A stretch of DNA of 64,000 nt from Lenzites betulinus (GCA_022264855.1 JABYQU010000016.1:248001-312000), one strand, 5' to 3'. Positions 1-11,578 are shown, numbered from the stretch's first letter. The notes: generated by a model not told the origin, from the letters alone. Program-made: numbers and translations.

Positions 1-985
1 CTGCGACAACCCCACTTCAGTACTACTGCCTGCGAGAGAACAAGTATTGCAATGTATGTACCGTCCGTCGTATCCCAGTTGAGGCCGCCGATGAACATTT
101 TGCTACACATACAACCGCCCGGATTGAAAGCACGCGCGTGGCACGGGACGTCGGGCGAACGACGCAATCAGGAGAACATGGAAAGAAAGAACGCTGGTAT
201 TAGCATCCGTAACCTAGAACAAAAAGCGGTCATGACAAGGGGAGGAGGAAGTGAACGACTCTACTGTGCATGACGGTGCTAGCCTAGCTTAGACCTAGAC
301 CTAGAAACGCCAGATGTGCTAGAGCGAGGGCTAGAGCTAGCTAGTTGAGGCTAGGTTGACTACCGCGGGTGGCACGTCCCGTATCTAAAATCGACCCAGA
401 GCCGACACCCAACCCGGCCATGTCATTGCCATTGCTACACAGCAAGCATCGTAGAAAAAGGCCTGGCTGCGCAGGTCAGCATCGCTGTAAGAGAGAGACA
501 CTCACCCTTCTTCTTTCATCTCGGACGGTCTTACGGGGCGGTCCACGCCGGGTACCCCCTGATATACAGCATCGTGTCTTGGGGGCGGAGGTTCTCTAAG
601 ATCTGTCGGCTGCCTCTCTTCATACGTTGGGATTTGCTGAGCTGGGGGCGATGTGTATGAAGGGATGGAGCTAGTAGCTGGAGATGTGCTCGTTTGGATA
701 GTGTAGGACTTGACATCTTCGTATTCAGGAGCAGACGACGTAGGCGCAGAAGCGGCCAGAGGCGCTGTTTCGGAATGGGACTCTTCCTTTGGGGCAATGT
801 GCTCCTCCTGCTTCACAGGAACGGGGGACGTCTTGACTGGTGGTTCTTCGGGTAGCTCTGTCGTCGGGACGGCAAACTCGTTCTCATCGTTGCCGTAGAG
901 GTCTGAACAATCTCAGCGTGAGCATACAACCACCATCCTATCCACAATACATACCTCCGTACAAGTCGGCGTCCAGGTCAGACAT
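1..985 (-). CDS. Hrp1/Nab4-like hnRNP (RRM protein), 3' part outside window
   Basis: Probable nuclear RNA-binding protein of the Hrp1/Nab4 (cleavage factor IB) group, which binds pre-mRNA during 3'-end cleavage and export. Seen: exon 1 at 985-955 encodes MSDLDADLYG; exon 2 at 902-506 encodes an acidic, then Pro/Ser-rich leader ending PSEMKEEG; exon 3 at 102-62 begins KMFIGGLNWDTTD, the RNP2 motif and first helix of an RRM. All three junctions keep phase. The intron before exon 3 is about 400 bases, long for this genome. The left edge of the window ends in a TTGTCGCAG acceptor, so the next exon probably starts just outside. Known: Hrp1-type proteins carry two tandem RRMs after a low-complexity leader, which matches the visible part. 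The family call is good; the exact orthologue (Hrp1, Musashi/DAZAP-like) cannot be settled without the rest. Confidence 0.8.
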
Positions 986-1509
986 AAGAGTATAGAAAAG
1001 CAGGAGTTGATGATGGTAGAGGTTAGAAAGAAAAGCCTGTGAGTCTGCGGCACTGCTACGTCTGACGAATGGAGCGTTTGAAGCGGAGATTAAAGACGTC
1101 ATCATTTGAGAAGTCCGAGCTCCGATAAAGCGGTGTGCCGTTTGTTACATTTCAAGAAACGCTCATATCGGAGCTTCAACACATGTGCTACGGTCGACGA
1201 GTCGTGCGACCCGGCTTTCCTGCCGGTGGGACATTGGGAGTCATTTTTGTCGCGAGTTGTCCGCAGCGGCTAGTCTCATAGTCGTCTTGACCAGCACCCC
1301 TAGTTCTTCGGCGTGCACGAAGCAAGGTTACGAGCGCTGTAGGGGGGCACATCCGGGCGTGCCACACTGCAAATTTTCGGGCGCATTTTGCTATCGACGG
1401 CCGGAGCACTGCCGGAAGCTGCAGCAACAAACAACTGCTAAACAAGGCAAGATCAGCCACTGCGTCCCTCATCTGCTTCGCCGACGACCGCAGCGTCCGA
1501 CCGTTAGCC

Positions 1510-2450
1510 ATGCCGCAGAGTCTGTCGGCTCCCGACTGCAATGTCACGATTGGCATCCTTGGTGAGTAAATTTGCGCGCTGCGTTCAGTCTCAAGGGCTC
1601 GGAGCATCTGTTGATTTTATTTCGGGCGGGATGTCTAGCTTTGCAGGGCGCCTTTGCCGAGCACCAGGTGATGCTCCAGAAGCTCTCGCTCAAGCGTAAA
1701 GTCGTCATCGTCCTCGTGCGCCAGCCAGAAGACCTGGACAAATGTGATGCGCTAATCATTCCCGGGGGAGGTGCGTCACTTGTCTATCACTACATATATA
1801 TTTATTGCGTCATTTAACAGTTCCATTCCCGTAGAATCAACAACGATCGCCCTACTAGCACGCCTTGCCGGGCTCCTCGAGCCGCTGCGCGAGTTCCTCA
1901 AGACGAAGCCCATTTGGGGCACCTGCGCTGGTGCGATCCTTCTCGCGCGTGCCGTCGAGGGTGCGAAGCGCGGCGGCCAGGAGCTCCTAGGCGGCATGTC
2001 AGTTTCGATCGAGCGTAATGGCTTTGGGTCGCAGGTCGAGTCGTTCGAGGCCGCACTCGAGGTCGAGGGTCTGCGTGAATCCAACCGTGCGTTCCACGGG
2101 ATCTTCATTCGTGCACCGGTACGGAATTCACGCACAGCAGGACTCCTGAAGGGCTAGCTCTGACATGACTGTTGCAGGTCGTCATCTCGTTGGACCCTAC
2201 ACCCACCGATCCTCCCATCCAGATCATCTCGCGCATCTCGACCTCGCTGCTGCCTGACGGCCAGACGGCGGTGCCGCACGACGAGGACGACACAGACCCG
2301 CGCGACCCACGGACGATCGTTGCGCTCCGCCAGGGATTACACCTGCTGACAACCTTCCACCCCGAACTGACCAAGGATGACCGTTTTCACGAGTACTTCA
2401 TCCGGGAGTGCGTGCTCCCAACTCTTTCGCGGGCTCCTTCGCCTGCCTGA
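1510..2450 (+). CDS. pdxT: Pyridoxal 5'-phosphate synthase glutaminase subunit (PdxT/SNO)
   Basis: Glutaminase subunit of the DXP-independent vitamin B6 pathway. It hydrolyses glutamine and channels ammonia to the PdxS/SNZ synthase ring, in the cytosol. Four exons (1510-1561, 1639-1770, 1835-2118, 2178-2450) join in frame to 246 residues, close to the usual fungal size. Visible motifs in order: GILALQGAF at the N terminus, PGGEST (oxyanion and glutamine site), WGTCAGAIL with the nucleophile Cys, and TTFHPEL near the C terminus with the catalytic His and Glu. All class I glutamine amidotransferase triad residues are present. A short extra segment (about residues 185-205, Asp/Pro-rich) lies before the His motif, as is common in fungal homologues. 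The start was chosen because the next exon continues the conserved N-terminal strand. It is transcribed away from the Hrp1-like gene; the roughly 520 bases between them probably hold both promoters. Confidence 0.95.
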
Positions 2451-2990
2451 GGGCTGTATCATACCTGGGAATCTTCATATCATACATACCTATCGTATAC
2501 TGCTGTTGTGCTGTTTGTTACTCTGCCAATTGTAGCCTTGGAATTTTCTACCCACGTCACTCATTTGCAATGAGTTCATCCTTCTTAGACCCACCTGTGC
2601 TACTGACCGATGTAGACGATAGTTAGCCACAAACGGTGGTTTCATGCATCAAGCATATATTGGATTGATAGCGTCAACTACTAGGGAATATACACAAGCT
2701 GACAGGAGTTGCGGAAATAAGTTCATATGGGGGAGGCCAAAGCGGTAGACTACGGTGGTGGCGCCTGGCGGCCGGATAACATATATAGCGAACATATGGG
2801 GACCAATCTTATACACAGGGAGCGAGAGCAAGCGGCTACAGTAATCAAGGTCACAATGGGTTAACGACGCACAGTGGAACTCAGAACTGAAACTACACAA
2901 CATAGGAGAGCGAATGGCAAGCGAAAGTTGCAACAACTATAGAGCGACGATAGACAGCGGAGGACGGGTAACGACAAGCTGGCGAGAGGT

Positions 2991-4323
2991 TCAGAAGCGG
3001 AAATATTCCGTGTCCATTTCTTGAGAGCGTATGATAAAGGGTGATGCAAGAGTGAGCGGTGACGGAGGAGCTTCAGGCGCGCGGGGAGGAAGGAGAGCTC
3101 CGGTGTGATCGGAAGGATGTCCTGGGTACTGGGATTCGGATGCAGAAGAACTCCGTACGAGGTGCGGGCGAGAGGCACGAAAGAGCGCCGCGCGAGTAAG
3201 GTTCGATGTCGAGTTGTTACGAACTGGCGTGGGACGGCGCTGCAGCGCCACGGACGAGCACGTACCACCACCCAGAGGCGATGGGACTAGTTCGAATGGG
3301 GAGAGAGATTGGGGAGAAGGGATTATGTGGCCCTTTTGCAGTTCCGTGCCTTCTGTCACCCGCGTATGCGTTATCGGAATTTGTAAGCGGTTGAGGACCG
3401 GTTTCCCAGTGAAATGGTGGCCCAAAACGTAAGGCGTGAATGGCAAGGAAGGGGATATGAGAGGCGAAATCCCATCCTGCATTCGAGCATTTAATTTAGC
3501 CCAGGTACGAGGCGGCGGCGGAAGTGCACGCGGGATCCTTGGTGGGCTCAAAGGAGTGTGAACGATCTGATCGACAGGTGTCACAGGGCTGCGCGTGTTC
3601 GCGCGTGGTGTGAGGGAAGAGCGACGGGACATATTGAAGAGGGGGCGGCCATCGAAGGGGGTAGCGGGGGTGCTGCTGGAAGGAGATAGGAGGGACAACG
3701 TAGAGGAGGGTATTGCGAGACGGGTCTGGAGAGCGGGTATGTTGCAAGCAAGACGACGGCGGGACATTGACAAAGGGCCCTCGGTAGAGGTCGAGGCCGG
3801 GAAAGGAGACGTTGGCGTGACGAGAATCTGCAAGGGCTTAACAGTAGGCAGGCTGCTAGCGGCGCCACCAGAGCGAGTAGGAATATCTATATTATGGAAT
3901 AGTCAGCCGCGTGCTGCATAGTGGTGGACAACGTCAAGCAAATAACAAGAAGGTGACCCCATACACCCTCAGGGATAATGATTAACAGATGGAGGGCATT
4001 GTGCTTACGGTTTCGACGTTCTTTCAGAGCATGTATCGACGCGACAACTTGATAAATCGGAAAGTAGTGACCGGTGACCCGTCTCATGTCAGCTTGTACG
4101 CGCCGAGCAATCGTGCTGAGACATCGTGTGGCGTCCAGCATCCCTTGCGCGCCGACAACGAATGCCCTTGCGTTGATTGCGACAACATTTCGGCTGAAAG
4201 CTAGAATCAAGTCAGTATTTGATACGTTTCAAAGGTGGTGAAAATAATATGACCATCCAAAAAGGTGTTACGTTGTTTCGTGGACAACAAAGACGTCCTG
4301 CGAGATAGCTGGAGACGAGGCAT
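2991..4323 (-). CDS. Unknown Ser/Pro-rich basidiomycete protein
   Basis: No recognised domain. Three exons (4323-4254, 4200-4009, 3886-2991) add up to exactly 386 codons, 385 residues. The first two exons encode the only part that looks folded: a basic and hydrophobic stretch with LDAFSRNVVAI and DATRCLSTIARRV, then VTGHYFPIYQVVASIHALKERR, probably two or three amphipathic helices. The rest is low-complexity, rich in Ser, Pro and Arg, with repeated SMSRRR/NMSRRSS and (S/T)P sites that could be phosphorylation targets, ending MDTEYFRF. The first donor (GTCATA) is weak; the second intron has a good GTAAGC donor and a CTGAC branch point. The conserved part sits upstream of the long open frame and would be missed by an ORF-only annotation. 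Function unknown. Confidence 0.6.
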
Positions 4324-4602
4324 CGTGATGTCGGGTGCGAAGGTCGTAACAGGTCTGAGAAGATGAGAAGGGAGGTAATGAGACACAATATAGCAGAACA
4401 CAGCGCGACTGTTCAAAGGAGATCCAATATATCGATAACAACGAGGAGCCGGGCAAGAAACGAAGGGAGGCGAGTACTAGTAGGGTCCGTGGGGGTTGGA
4501 GTCAAGTTCGTTTTGGAGCCACAGGCGCGCCCAATTGGTCGCGATGGAGCGTGACGAACATGTGACCGTTGTGTAGATCGTCCGCGTCAGATCTGGACCT
4601 TC

Positions 4603-5349
4603 GTGGCGCAGTCCACAGGCGCCTATTGGCCGCTTGTGCTCGTCCACGACAAACTTATCACTAGTACTTGCCAACTGGTCTCAGACGCCGCGGTCGACGC
4701 CATCCGTGCAATGCCGCTACGGTGCGCGCTGCGGAACCACCGCCGTGCAAACCTGCTGTGCGGGAACGGTATCCTCACCAGACACAACACCGCGTCCGCC
4801 TGCGATAGTACTCCGAGTTGGTCTACGCTAGCGTCTTCGAAACAGCTCACGCAACTCAAGTCCACTTTCCAAGCCTATGCTGCACCCATATCTGTTTCGC
4901 TGCTCCCTGCACTCGCCGGCGCGAACAGCGCTGCTGCCATGAAAGGAGAAGTCGTCCCGAGCCTTCTGACGCATCTTTCAATCGTCGAACCGCGGACAAG
5001 GCGCGCCACACATGCAATGTACGCTTGGAGAATGCGACTCCGGTCAAAATCTGCAGAGAACTCTACTGCGTCATCCGAGGGAATGTTCCTCTGTGGCTCA
5101 TCAAATGGCGGCGAACCCGGGGCTGGCGAACGTCTCGAACGTTTGCTTGAACTTAGTCGATGTGAAGATGTTGTCGTGGTCGTATTTAGGTGGTATGGCG
5201 GTGTCAAGCTGGGCTCGGATCGCTGGAAGTGCATATCCACCGTCGCGAAGGAAGCGCTGGGTGGGTTTTCTACTCGCGAAGGAACCACTAGCCAGGGTGC
5301 GGACCCGCAGCGACCTGCTACCCCATCCCATAACCGGCGACGACGATAG
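4603..5349 (+). CDS. IMPACT/YIH1-family (UPF0029) protein, 5' end unresolved
   Basis: The C-terminal half matches the IMPACT N-terminal-fold domain: LKSTFQAYAAPI, then RRATHAMYAWRM, GGEPGAGERLERLLEL and VVVFRWYGGVKLGSDRWKCIS. Known: IMPACT/YIH1 proteins bind GCN1 and restrain the GCN2 amino-acid starvation kinase; related UPF0029 proteins have less clear roles. Odd points: no ATG precedes the domain in frame, because the open frame begins at a GTG after a stop, so the true start probably lies in an upstream exon that I could not place between about 4450 and 4600. The usual acidic Asp-Asp-Gly-Glu segment reads NGGE here. The first 85 residues are not conserved-looking. It could be a functional gene with an unmapped first exon or an early pseudogene. 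Coordinates cover the open frame only. Confidence 0.55.
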   Translation: MAQSTGAYWPLVLVHDKLITSTCQLVSDAAVDAIRAMPLRCALRNHRRANLLCGNGILTRHNTASACDSTPSWSTLASSKQLTQLKSTFQAYAAPISVSLLPALAGANSAAAMKGEVVPSLLTHLSIVEPRTRRATHAMYAWRMRLRSKSAENSTASSEGMFLCGSSNGGEPGAGERLERLLELSRCEDVVVVVFRWYGGVKLGSDRWKCISTVAKEALGGFSTREGTTSQGADPQRPATPSHNRRRR

Positions 5350-5559
5350 CATCAGGTAGGACGTTGCGAACAGCGTGGATTTTTATCCTGTATGCCAATA
5401 TGCGTAGGGGAACCTTGCTACTCTATCTGATCACAACTTGCATCTTCATGCAGGCTACCGACACGCGCGCTAGTGGTGCGCTTGCCATGCCCACGCATAC
5501 ATACGAAGTACGGCCACTCTCAGCATCTTTCGAAAATGCCGTATGAAGTAAACCTACTT

Positions 5560-6489
5560 AGGTGAGGCCGTATGACCACCCTCGGACTTTCGATGTCCAC
5601 CCTAGCATCGAATGTGCTGATCAAATACCCGTCAAACGTTTCGTCCAGCAGCCCGAAGCTGCTTCGGGCGAGATCTCATAGCATGGGTTCAGATGACGAA
5701 CAGCATGAGGCCCCAGGGCACGAGCAGGCCTCATAGACCAAGAGCATACTACGAGCACAACTTGTCACCGCCTTGTCAGTTACATAGCGTCAGTGTGGTA
5801 CAACAGCAGTTTGTTTCTGAGTCTTGGAATAGTGTCACACAGCGCTATGCCCATTGATCCTGTCTAGCAGCAACCAGTTTGCAGGGCCGGGCTGTTGGTG
5901 GCTGTCTGATACCTCGGCAGACGGATCAGGTTTTGTCTGTGCCACAACCACACGACTGGATCGCAGTACGTCAACCCACGGCCAAGCACGCGGACAGCAT
6001 ACCGAGCCTACATAATCTTAGTATGTACTCCTCTCACAATCGAGATGATGCAACATCCGATAAACAATACTTACGCTCAGGGGGCTTTCAGAGTCTCTTT
6101 GGCACGGTCCCCAACGTTACGTGTGTTTAAGTGTGGAAGCTGAGTGTGAGTGTCCTATGGGCCGGGTAACGAGGACAGACTAATTCTGCAACCTAGCAAC
6201 GTCCTTGCGTGTGGCCCCAGAGGCGGTGAATTACTGCACAGGCCCAGGCAACTTTTCCATTGCCAGCCAGCGGGGAGCCCCCTTTCCCCGAAGCATTCGA
6301 TGCAATTGACGGGCAAAGGCGCCGCACGCGCTTTCCATTGGACAATTTATCACCTCGGGCACTGCGCCTCCGGCAGCGCGTAAGGCGTCTGGTGAGTGCC
6401 ATAAAGCTCTATGTAACGCGTTCTGTTGCATACACTCCTCTTCGAGCCTCAATTCGGGGCGTCCCAGCTCTCTCCTTTTCATCATATGC
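5560..6489. other. Intergenic, no gene seen
   Basis: About 930 bases between the IMPACT-like ORF and the S28 peptidase remnant. Open frames are short, lack splice-linked partners and show no family motif. The right part should hold the former promoter of the S28 gene; no convincing TATA box was seen. Confidence 0.5.
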
Positions 6490-8644
6490 AATGTTCCTCT
6501 CTATTCTTGTTCCTCTTCTTGTGGGTGCCGTTGTTTCTGCGATGCCTCGTGTATTGGCTCCGAGAGGTCTGCACCATATCGACGCGGTCTCTAACGAACT
6601 TGTGTGGCATCGAAAAACCCTTTCGAAAACTTCCGCCTTTCAACACCACATACTACTTCGATCAGCTTATTGACCATGCGAACCCGAATGAAGGCACTTT
6701 CGAGCAACGCTACTGGCTCGGATATCAGTACTATGAGCCCGGTAAAACATCTTTGATGTTTCGGCGTATCCCTACTGAAGCTTGAGCGCCTGACAGGAGG
6801 TCCGATCGTTGTATTGAATCCTGGCGAGTCGGACGCGTCTGGTGAGAGCTCCTCTTACGGATTCCCACTACAATTCTAATTGACATATTTAAACAGTGGC
6901 TATTGGATACCTGAGCAACCTGACTATAACCGGGATCATGGCCGAACGGTTTAATGGCGCAGTGGTCATACTCGAGCAGCGCTTCTTTGGGGAATCGAAT
7001 CCGTACCCTGACCTGTCCGTCAAGAGCTTTCGCGTCCATACCTTGGAGCAGGCAATTGACGATCTGGAGTACTTCTCAAAGAACGTGAAACTTCCCATGC
7101 CGGGGCGAGAATGTGGCCCCCGGCAACGCCCCATGGATTTTGGCGGGTGGAAGCTACGCGGGTGCCCTGACCAGTTACGCGATGCACAGGTGTGTTCATC
7201 GTAGATGCCTTCCGCTCCTCGAAAATACTCATAGGATGTCCAGTAAGCCAGACCTATTTCACGCGGGTTACTCGTCCTCTGGCGTAGTACAAGCCCAAGC
7301 GTACGCCTCGACCTACTCCACGTTTGGATCACTGACACCCTGTCTTGTCAGTAATTTCTGGGGCTATTTCAAGCCGATCATGGAATACATGCCCAAGAAC
7401 TGCTCGTCAGACGTCCAGGCCGTCACCTCTGCAGTAGATCAAATTCTGCTCTCGGGAAACCGCGGTTCATGATTTGAAGACTCTCTTTGGCATGGAGGAC
7501 TTGGAACACGATCTCGACTTCGCACTTTAACGTACGTATCACGATGTCCTTACCGTTGGGACATTGGGGGGTGCTAACCTAATTCAAACCCGCTTGACAC
7601 CGTAGTCACGGAGCCTATACAGACATGGCAAGATCTGATGATCGGCTCTTCTGCCAACTCGTATTTCTACGATTTTTGTGACCAGCTCGAGATGTATGGC
7701 CCCGACAACGCTACTGTGGCAGGACCAGAAGGGTGGGGCCTCGAACACGCCCTGAATGCATGGGGCGCCTTCTATGAGGGTTGGTACATTCCTACTGGTA
7801 CGTCCCGCCCATTGTCAATCGCACTCCACAGTGTACTTATCAAACGCCTACAATATAAAGAATGCCCCACCGGTGATATCGAGTACGTATAAATGTTATA
7901 ACAGCTGTGTTCACTTGCTTACGTGTCGCGTGACTTCCGCGTTTTGCAGAGCCTGTTTCAGCACGTTCAACTCCTCCAGCCCTGAGTACACCAACATCGA
8001 AGTGAACAACTTCGAGAGGTCTTGGACGTGGCTACAGTACGTGTGGTGGACCGTTCTTTGATAAACAGCAACGGGGTTAACGCCGTGATTGTCATTGATC
8101 TAGATGCACCGTGTTCGGGTTCTCGTTCGATGGCGCGCTCGAAGGGCAACCTTCGCTCGTATCGAGAACCCTTAATAGATCATACAATGAGGCAAGTTTC
8201 CATTCAGTATCAGCACGCGTCTCTTCATCTCAATCTGCCCAAACATAGCATCGGTGCAAGGAAATGTTCCCCGAAGCGTTCAATACGAGCGGTCCTGTGA
8301 CATTCCTCAACGCACTCGACGTGAACATGAAATACGATGGGTGGAACACCACAACCGAGAGGCTGATCTTCGTGAACGGCGAGCGTGCGTCGCCATTTCT
8401 ATACTGTAACATTGCCTTGACTGATAGTGATACAGGGGACCCGTGGCGTGCTGCGACTGTCGCCGTAGAGGGCGCCGTCAATAATGGATCGGATCTGCAG
8501 CCCCACCTAATCGCGGACGGCTTCCATACCTCAGACATGGTGGTGTCCGAAGGCTTCTTCAGTCCCCGGCTGGGGGAGGTTCAGGTGCAAGCGCTGAGCT
8601 ACTTGCAGAAATGGCTTTCAGAGTGGCAACCCTCATCATCGTGA
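6490..8644 (+). pseudogene. Secreted serine peptidase S28 (Pro-X carboxypeptidase/dipeptidyl peptidase-like), disrupted
   Basis: Remnant of a secreted S28 peptidase, a family that cleaves after proline residues. It begins with a clean signal peptide (MFLSILVPLLVGAVVSAMP). The mature part has FNTTYYFDQLIDH, ILEQRFFGESNPYP, the nucleophile elbow AGGSYAGAL, GYSSSGVV, then the Asp region GERDPWRAAT and the His region DGFHTSDM, so all triad residues are still encoded. Exons from about 6640 to the end can be joined through typical 50-60 base introns. Damage seen: a frame change near 6635 (A run in TCGAAAACTT), another at 7102-7105 (four Gs where five restore frame), another at about 7451-7470, and an in-frame TAA at 7528-7530 before the donor. 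One intron (8192-8248) has a GC donor, GCAAGT. Three indels could be sequencing errors, but the nonsense codon argues for real decay. It converges on the S10 gene. Confidence 0.75.
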
Positions 8645-8967
8645 CCATGAACTCTTGGGTGTGCGTTCGCTATAGTTTGCTGACGGGAAGTCAGGCTTTT
8701 CGTACTTCTCATTAATATTATAAATTCGGAGGGTCCTAATGCTATCGATGGCTTGAGCGGGGACCGCGAGGGCGTGCCCAGCGCTCCCTAGCATCTCCTG
8801 GTCGATGGCTTGAACGGGCGAGTCTGACACATAGCCGGCTGTAATTCGTTGGTCGGCATCGAAGGTGGGTTCGGGACATGAACGTAGATAGGGTGAATAC
8901 ATTGGACCCAACAAAATTTTATACCGACACTTGTCAAGACATACAGCGAAAACTTGAATTGATCGGT

Positions 8968-11490
8968 CTAATGTCTGGGATCCAACGCTGACTTCTGCGA
9001 CGGCGTCTTCCTGAAACCCAACAGGTATTCCATGACCTGGAACGAAGCCTTGGGCCACCAACACTCGTCATTGGGGAAAAAACGCGTAGTCGCGATACGC
9101 AGATGCTTACTTTTGGCGAGAACTGTGGCACCCTACGCCGCACCACTTTGTCAGTCAAGTGCACTCTCGGACGCACACCCCAAAGCGGGGCTACTATGGA
9201 CGACTCACATATGCCCCGCTAGAGAAACCTCGACGTATGTGAGGCCACGTTCTGTATGCGTCGATCCGAGCGCGCCCATCCCGTCAACAACGAAACTGTC
9301 CACCGGGATTGGTCTTTGAAACCCTTGGAGGCCGCTCCCTATTGCCGTGGCGCCCGGGACTGCAGTCAGGCATACATCTTAGCTTGCGATATCCTTCAAG
9401 TACCACTCACAAGTCATACTAGATGAGCATTGGGATGAGCACATTCACCAATACTATGAACACAAGCACTTACTTCTGGATAAGGATCCGTGTCCCGTCT
9501 GAGATAAGAATGAAATCCGCTTGGCCGTGGACGATCACCACCCGCTCGGTCTTCTCAATCACTTTTGGGAGCACCGAGTACGATGTTGGGACTGATCGGT
9601 CGGTATAGTCGACGAAAATTTCCTCCTTGCAGCCAACCCAGGACGTGTTGACCGGCGCGTGTATTGCGTGCTTCACGTCCTCGCGGTCAAAGTAGATTGG
9701 GGACTGCACCTGCGGGTATGTCCCACTGCCAGAGAACATTTTGGTCATCAAATACGTTCTGCTTGGACGAATGGTATGGCGACTCACGGGTAACCGAGTA
9801 CATCCCACAGGATCGGCCACTGAAATAGGTCGTAAGTCGTCTAAGATCACAATTCAATAACGCTCGAGACCCGTACCGTGTCAAATACACGGAACACATT
9901 GAACGCAGGATTGATCGCGAGTGCCGCATACATAATTTCGTCCCACACGTTGCAGTCGCGAGTCACATCAATATTGTCACCTGGAAGTGGTAGCGGGCCC
10001 TCCGGAGGATAAGTGACATATCTGTCGACATATCCTGCGTACCCGCATCGTTCTGCGGTAGCGTTGATGTGGGTCAAGAATGTCTGGCTATGCTCGTGAA
10101 AATAGATCAGGAACAGTAGCCGGATGCAAAATCAATTATGACGCACTTGAGGGCAAACACTTGTTTGAATTTGTGTACGTAGTCGACGGCGGGTATCTGA
10201 TTCTGAACGATTTCATATCCCATGACAGCTGCAGTGTCCTCACTCGGATAAGCACGGCAATCGATACCACTCAGATCGAAGACGTACGATCGATTAACGA
10301 TATTCCGGTGAGTGAGAGGTTGAATGCAGCAGGATGTTCTAGAAGGTAATTCGCAATATCTGTCGATAATACGTTAGATGCGACCATTATCGGAGCAGCG
10401 TAAGTACTCACAAGGAATATACATTCCTGCGTACTTTCGACTCCTGCCGTGAGCTCAAGAATAAAGCGGGATGCGCAGTGCTAACAGACTGACACTCTCG
10501 CCGGCCAGATACAGCTTCTTGCCCTGGAGTTCTTGAAAGACGTCCAAGAACTGTTGCATGAAGCCTACGAATTGCGCCGAAAGCTCATCTTCATCCTGCC
10601 CCCGTTCAATTTTGGGATCACCTCGACTAGGAATGTTTACAAACGAGCACGCACCTTGAGATTCGTCTCCCCTTGCGAATAACCGACCCCAACGGGTTGC
10701 TCTACAAATAAAACACTAGACAGATTTGTCCAACTGTACTGACTTAGTGTCGGACGTGCCTGTCCCCATTGCCATTGGAACGGCTAGTTAAGGTGAAAAC
10801 GCCATCAGAGGTGCATCCATGACACGGCTCTATATAGTCACTCACCCCAATTTCTTGTAGAAGACCTTCGAGAGAGGAGCAGCCCGGTCCCCCGTTCATC
10901 CTATAGAAATCTCAACCTCGGTCCAAAGAGTGTTACAATGGCTTACTAGGCGTGTCTTACCATATAATCAAATCGTCCGAGCTGCCTTTTGGCCCGGGCG
11001 GGAAGAACCAGAAGAACAACTAGCGGCACATAGATGTTTCAGATTTCAAATAATGTTCCCAGTCCCCTCGTCGACAGCAAGACCGGCAACATGAAGGGAA
11101 GGGGAGAAGTTACCTTCCTTGTCTCGCCCGGATCGCTACTAATGGGCAACAACCCTGACCAGCTTGGCCCGACATCCCAATCAACGTCTGGAATTGTTGT
11201 CCCGTAGACGTAGAAATCTATATGAATTCGCATTCAAAAGCGTCACAATCAGTATATGCACAAGCACACGCTTCAGGCACGATGTGGTCTACTGGCAGTA
11301 CGCACGTACCGGACGCACGCGGGTCAATGAAGGTGATGTTCTTCACCCCATCGTGCACCGTCCCATCCGAAAGCCAGCCAGCCTGTATGCGCTGCGCCGC
11401 ATCCGCCTGTCTGGCGCGCAGCTCTGCTCTAGTGATCAGTGCATCTACAAACACAAACGGGAGCGCAAGTGATGTGATTAGCGCGCGCAT
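8968..11490 (-). CDS. Secreted serine carboxypeptidase S10
   Basis: Secreted peptidase that removes C-terminal residues from peptides at acid pH. A signal peptide (MRALITSLALPFVFVDA) is followed by KNITFIDPRAS, FYVYGTTIPD, LFFWFFPPGP, the substrate motif WMNGGPGCSSLEG, VEQPVGVGYSQGE, the nucleophile GESYAG, VIVHGQADFIL with the catalytic Asp, and SLAGHMVPQFS with the catalytic His. It ends VMEYLLGFRKTP plus a short tail. More than twelve exons were joined by consensus introns; one intron splits GES from YAG at the nucleophile elbow. All joins keep phase except one: the exon ending ETNLK (donor near 10657) and the next starting GDPKIERGQDEDE (from about 10622) are out of phase, so there is either a one-base indel or a boundary I have not found. 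A TATA box lies about 80 bases upstream of the ATG. It is the only near-complete S10 copy of three in this island. Confidence 0.8.
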
Positions 11491-11569
11491 GAGCAGTATT
11501 GCGAAGGAAATTGTTGCCGAGCTTGAACGTCAACTGGGCGGGAAGATTGTCAGTCGTTAGCACTTCAGA

Positions 11570-11578
11570 CTATATATC
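11570..11578 (-). promoter_or_regulatory. TATA box of the S10 carboxypeptidase gene
   Basis: The motif TATATA on the minus strand lies about 80 bases before the ATG at 11490. Spacing fits a fungal core promoter with a short 5' leader. Inference from motif and position only. Confidence 0.5.
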
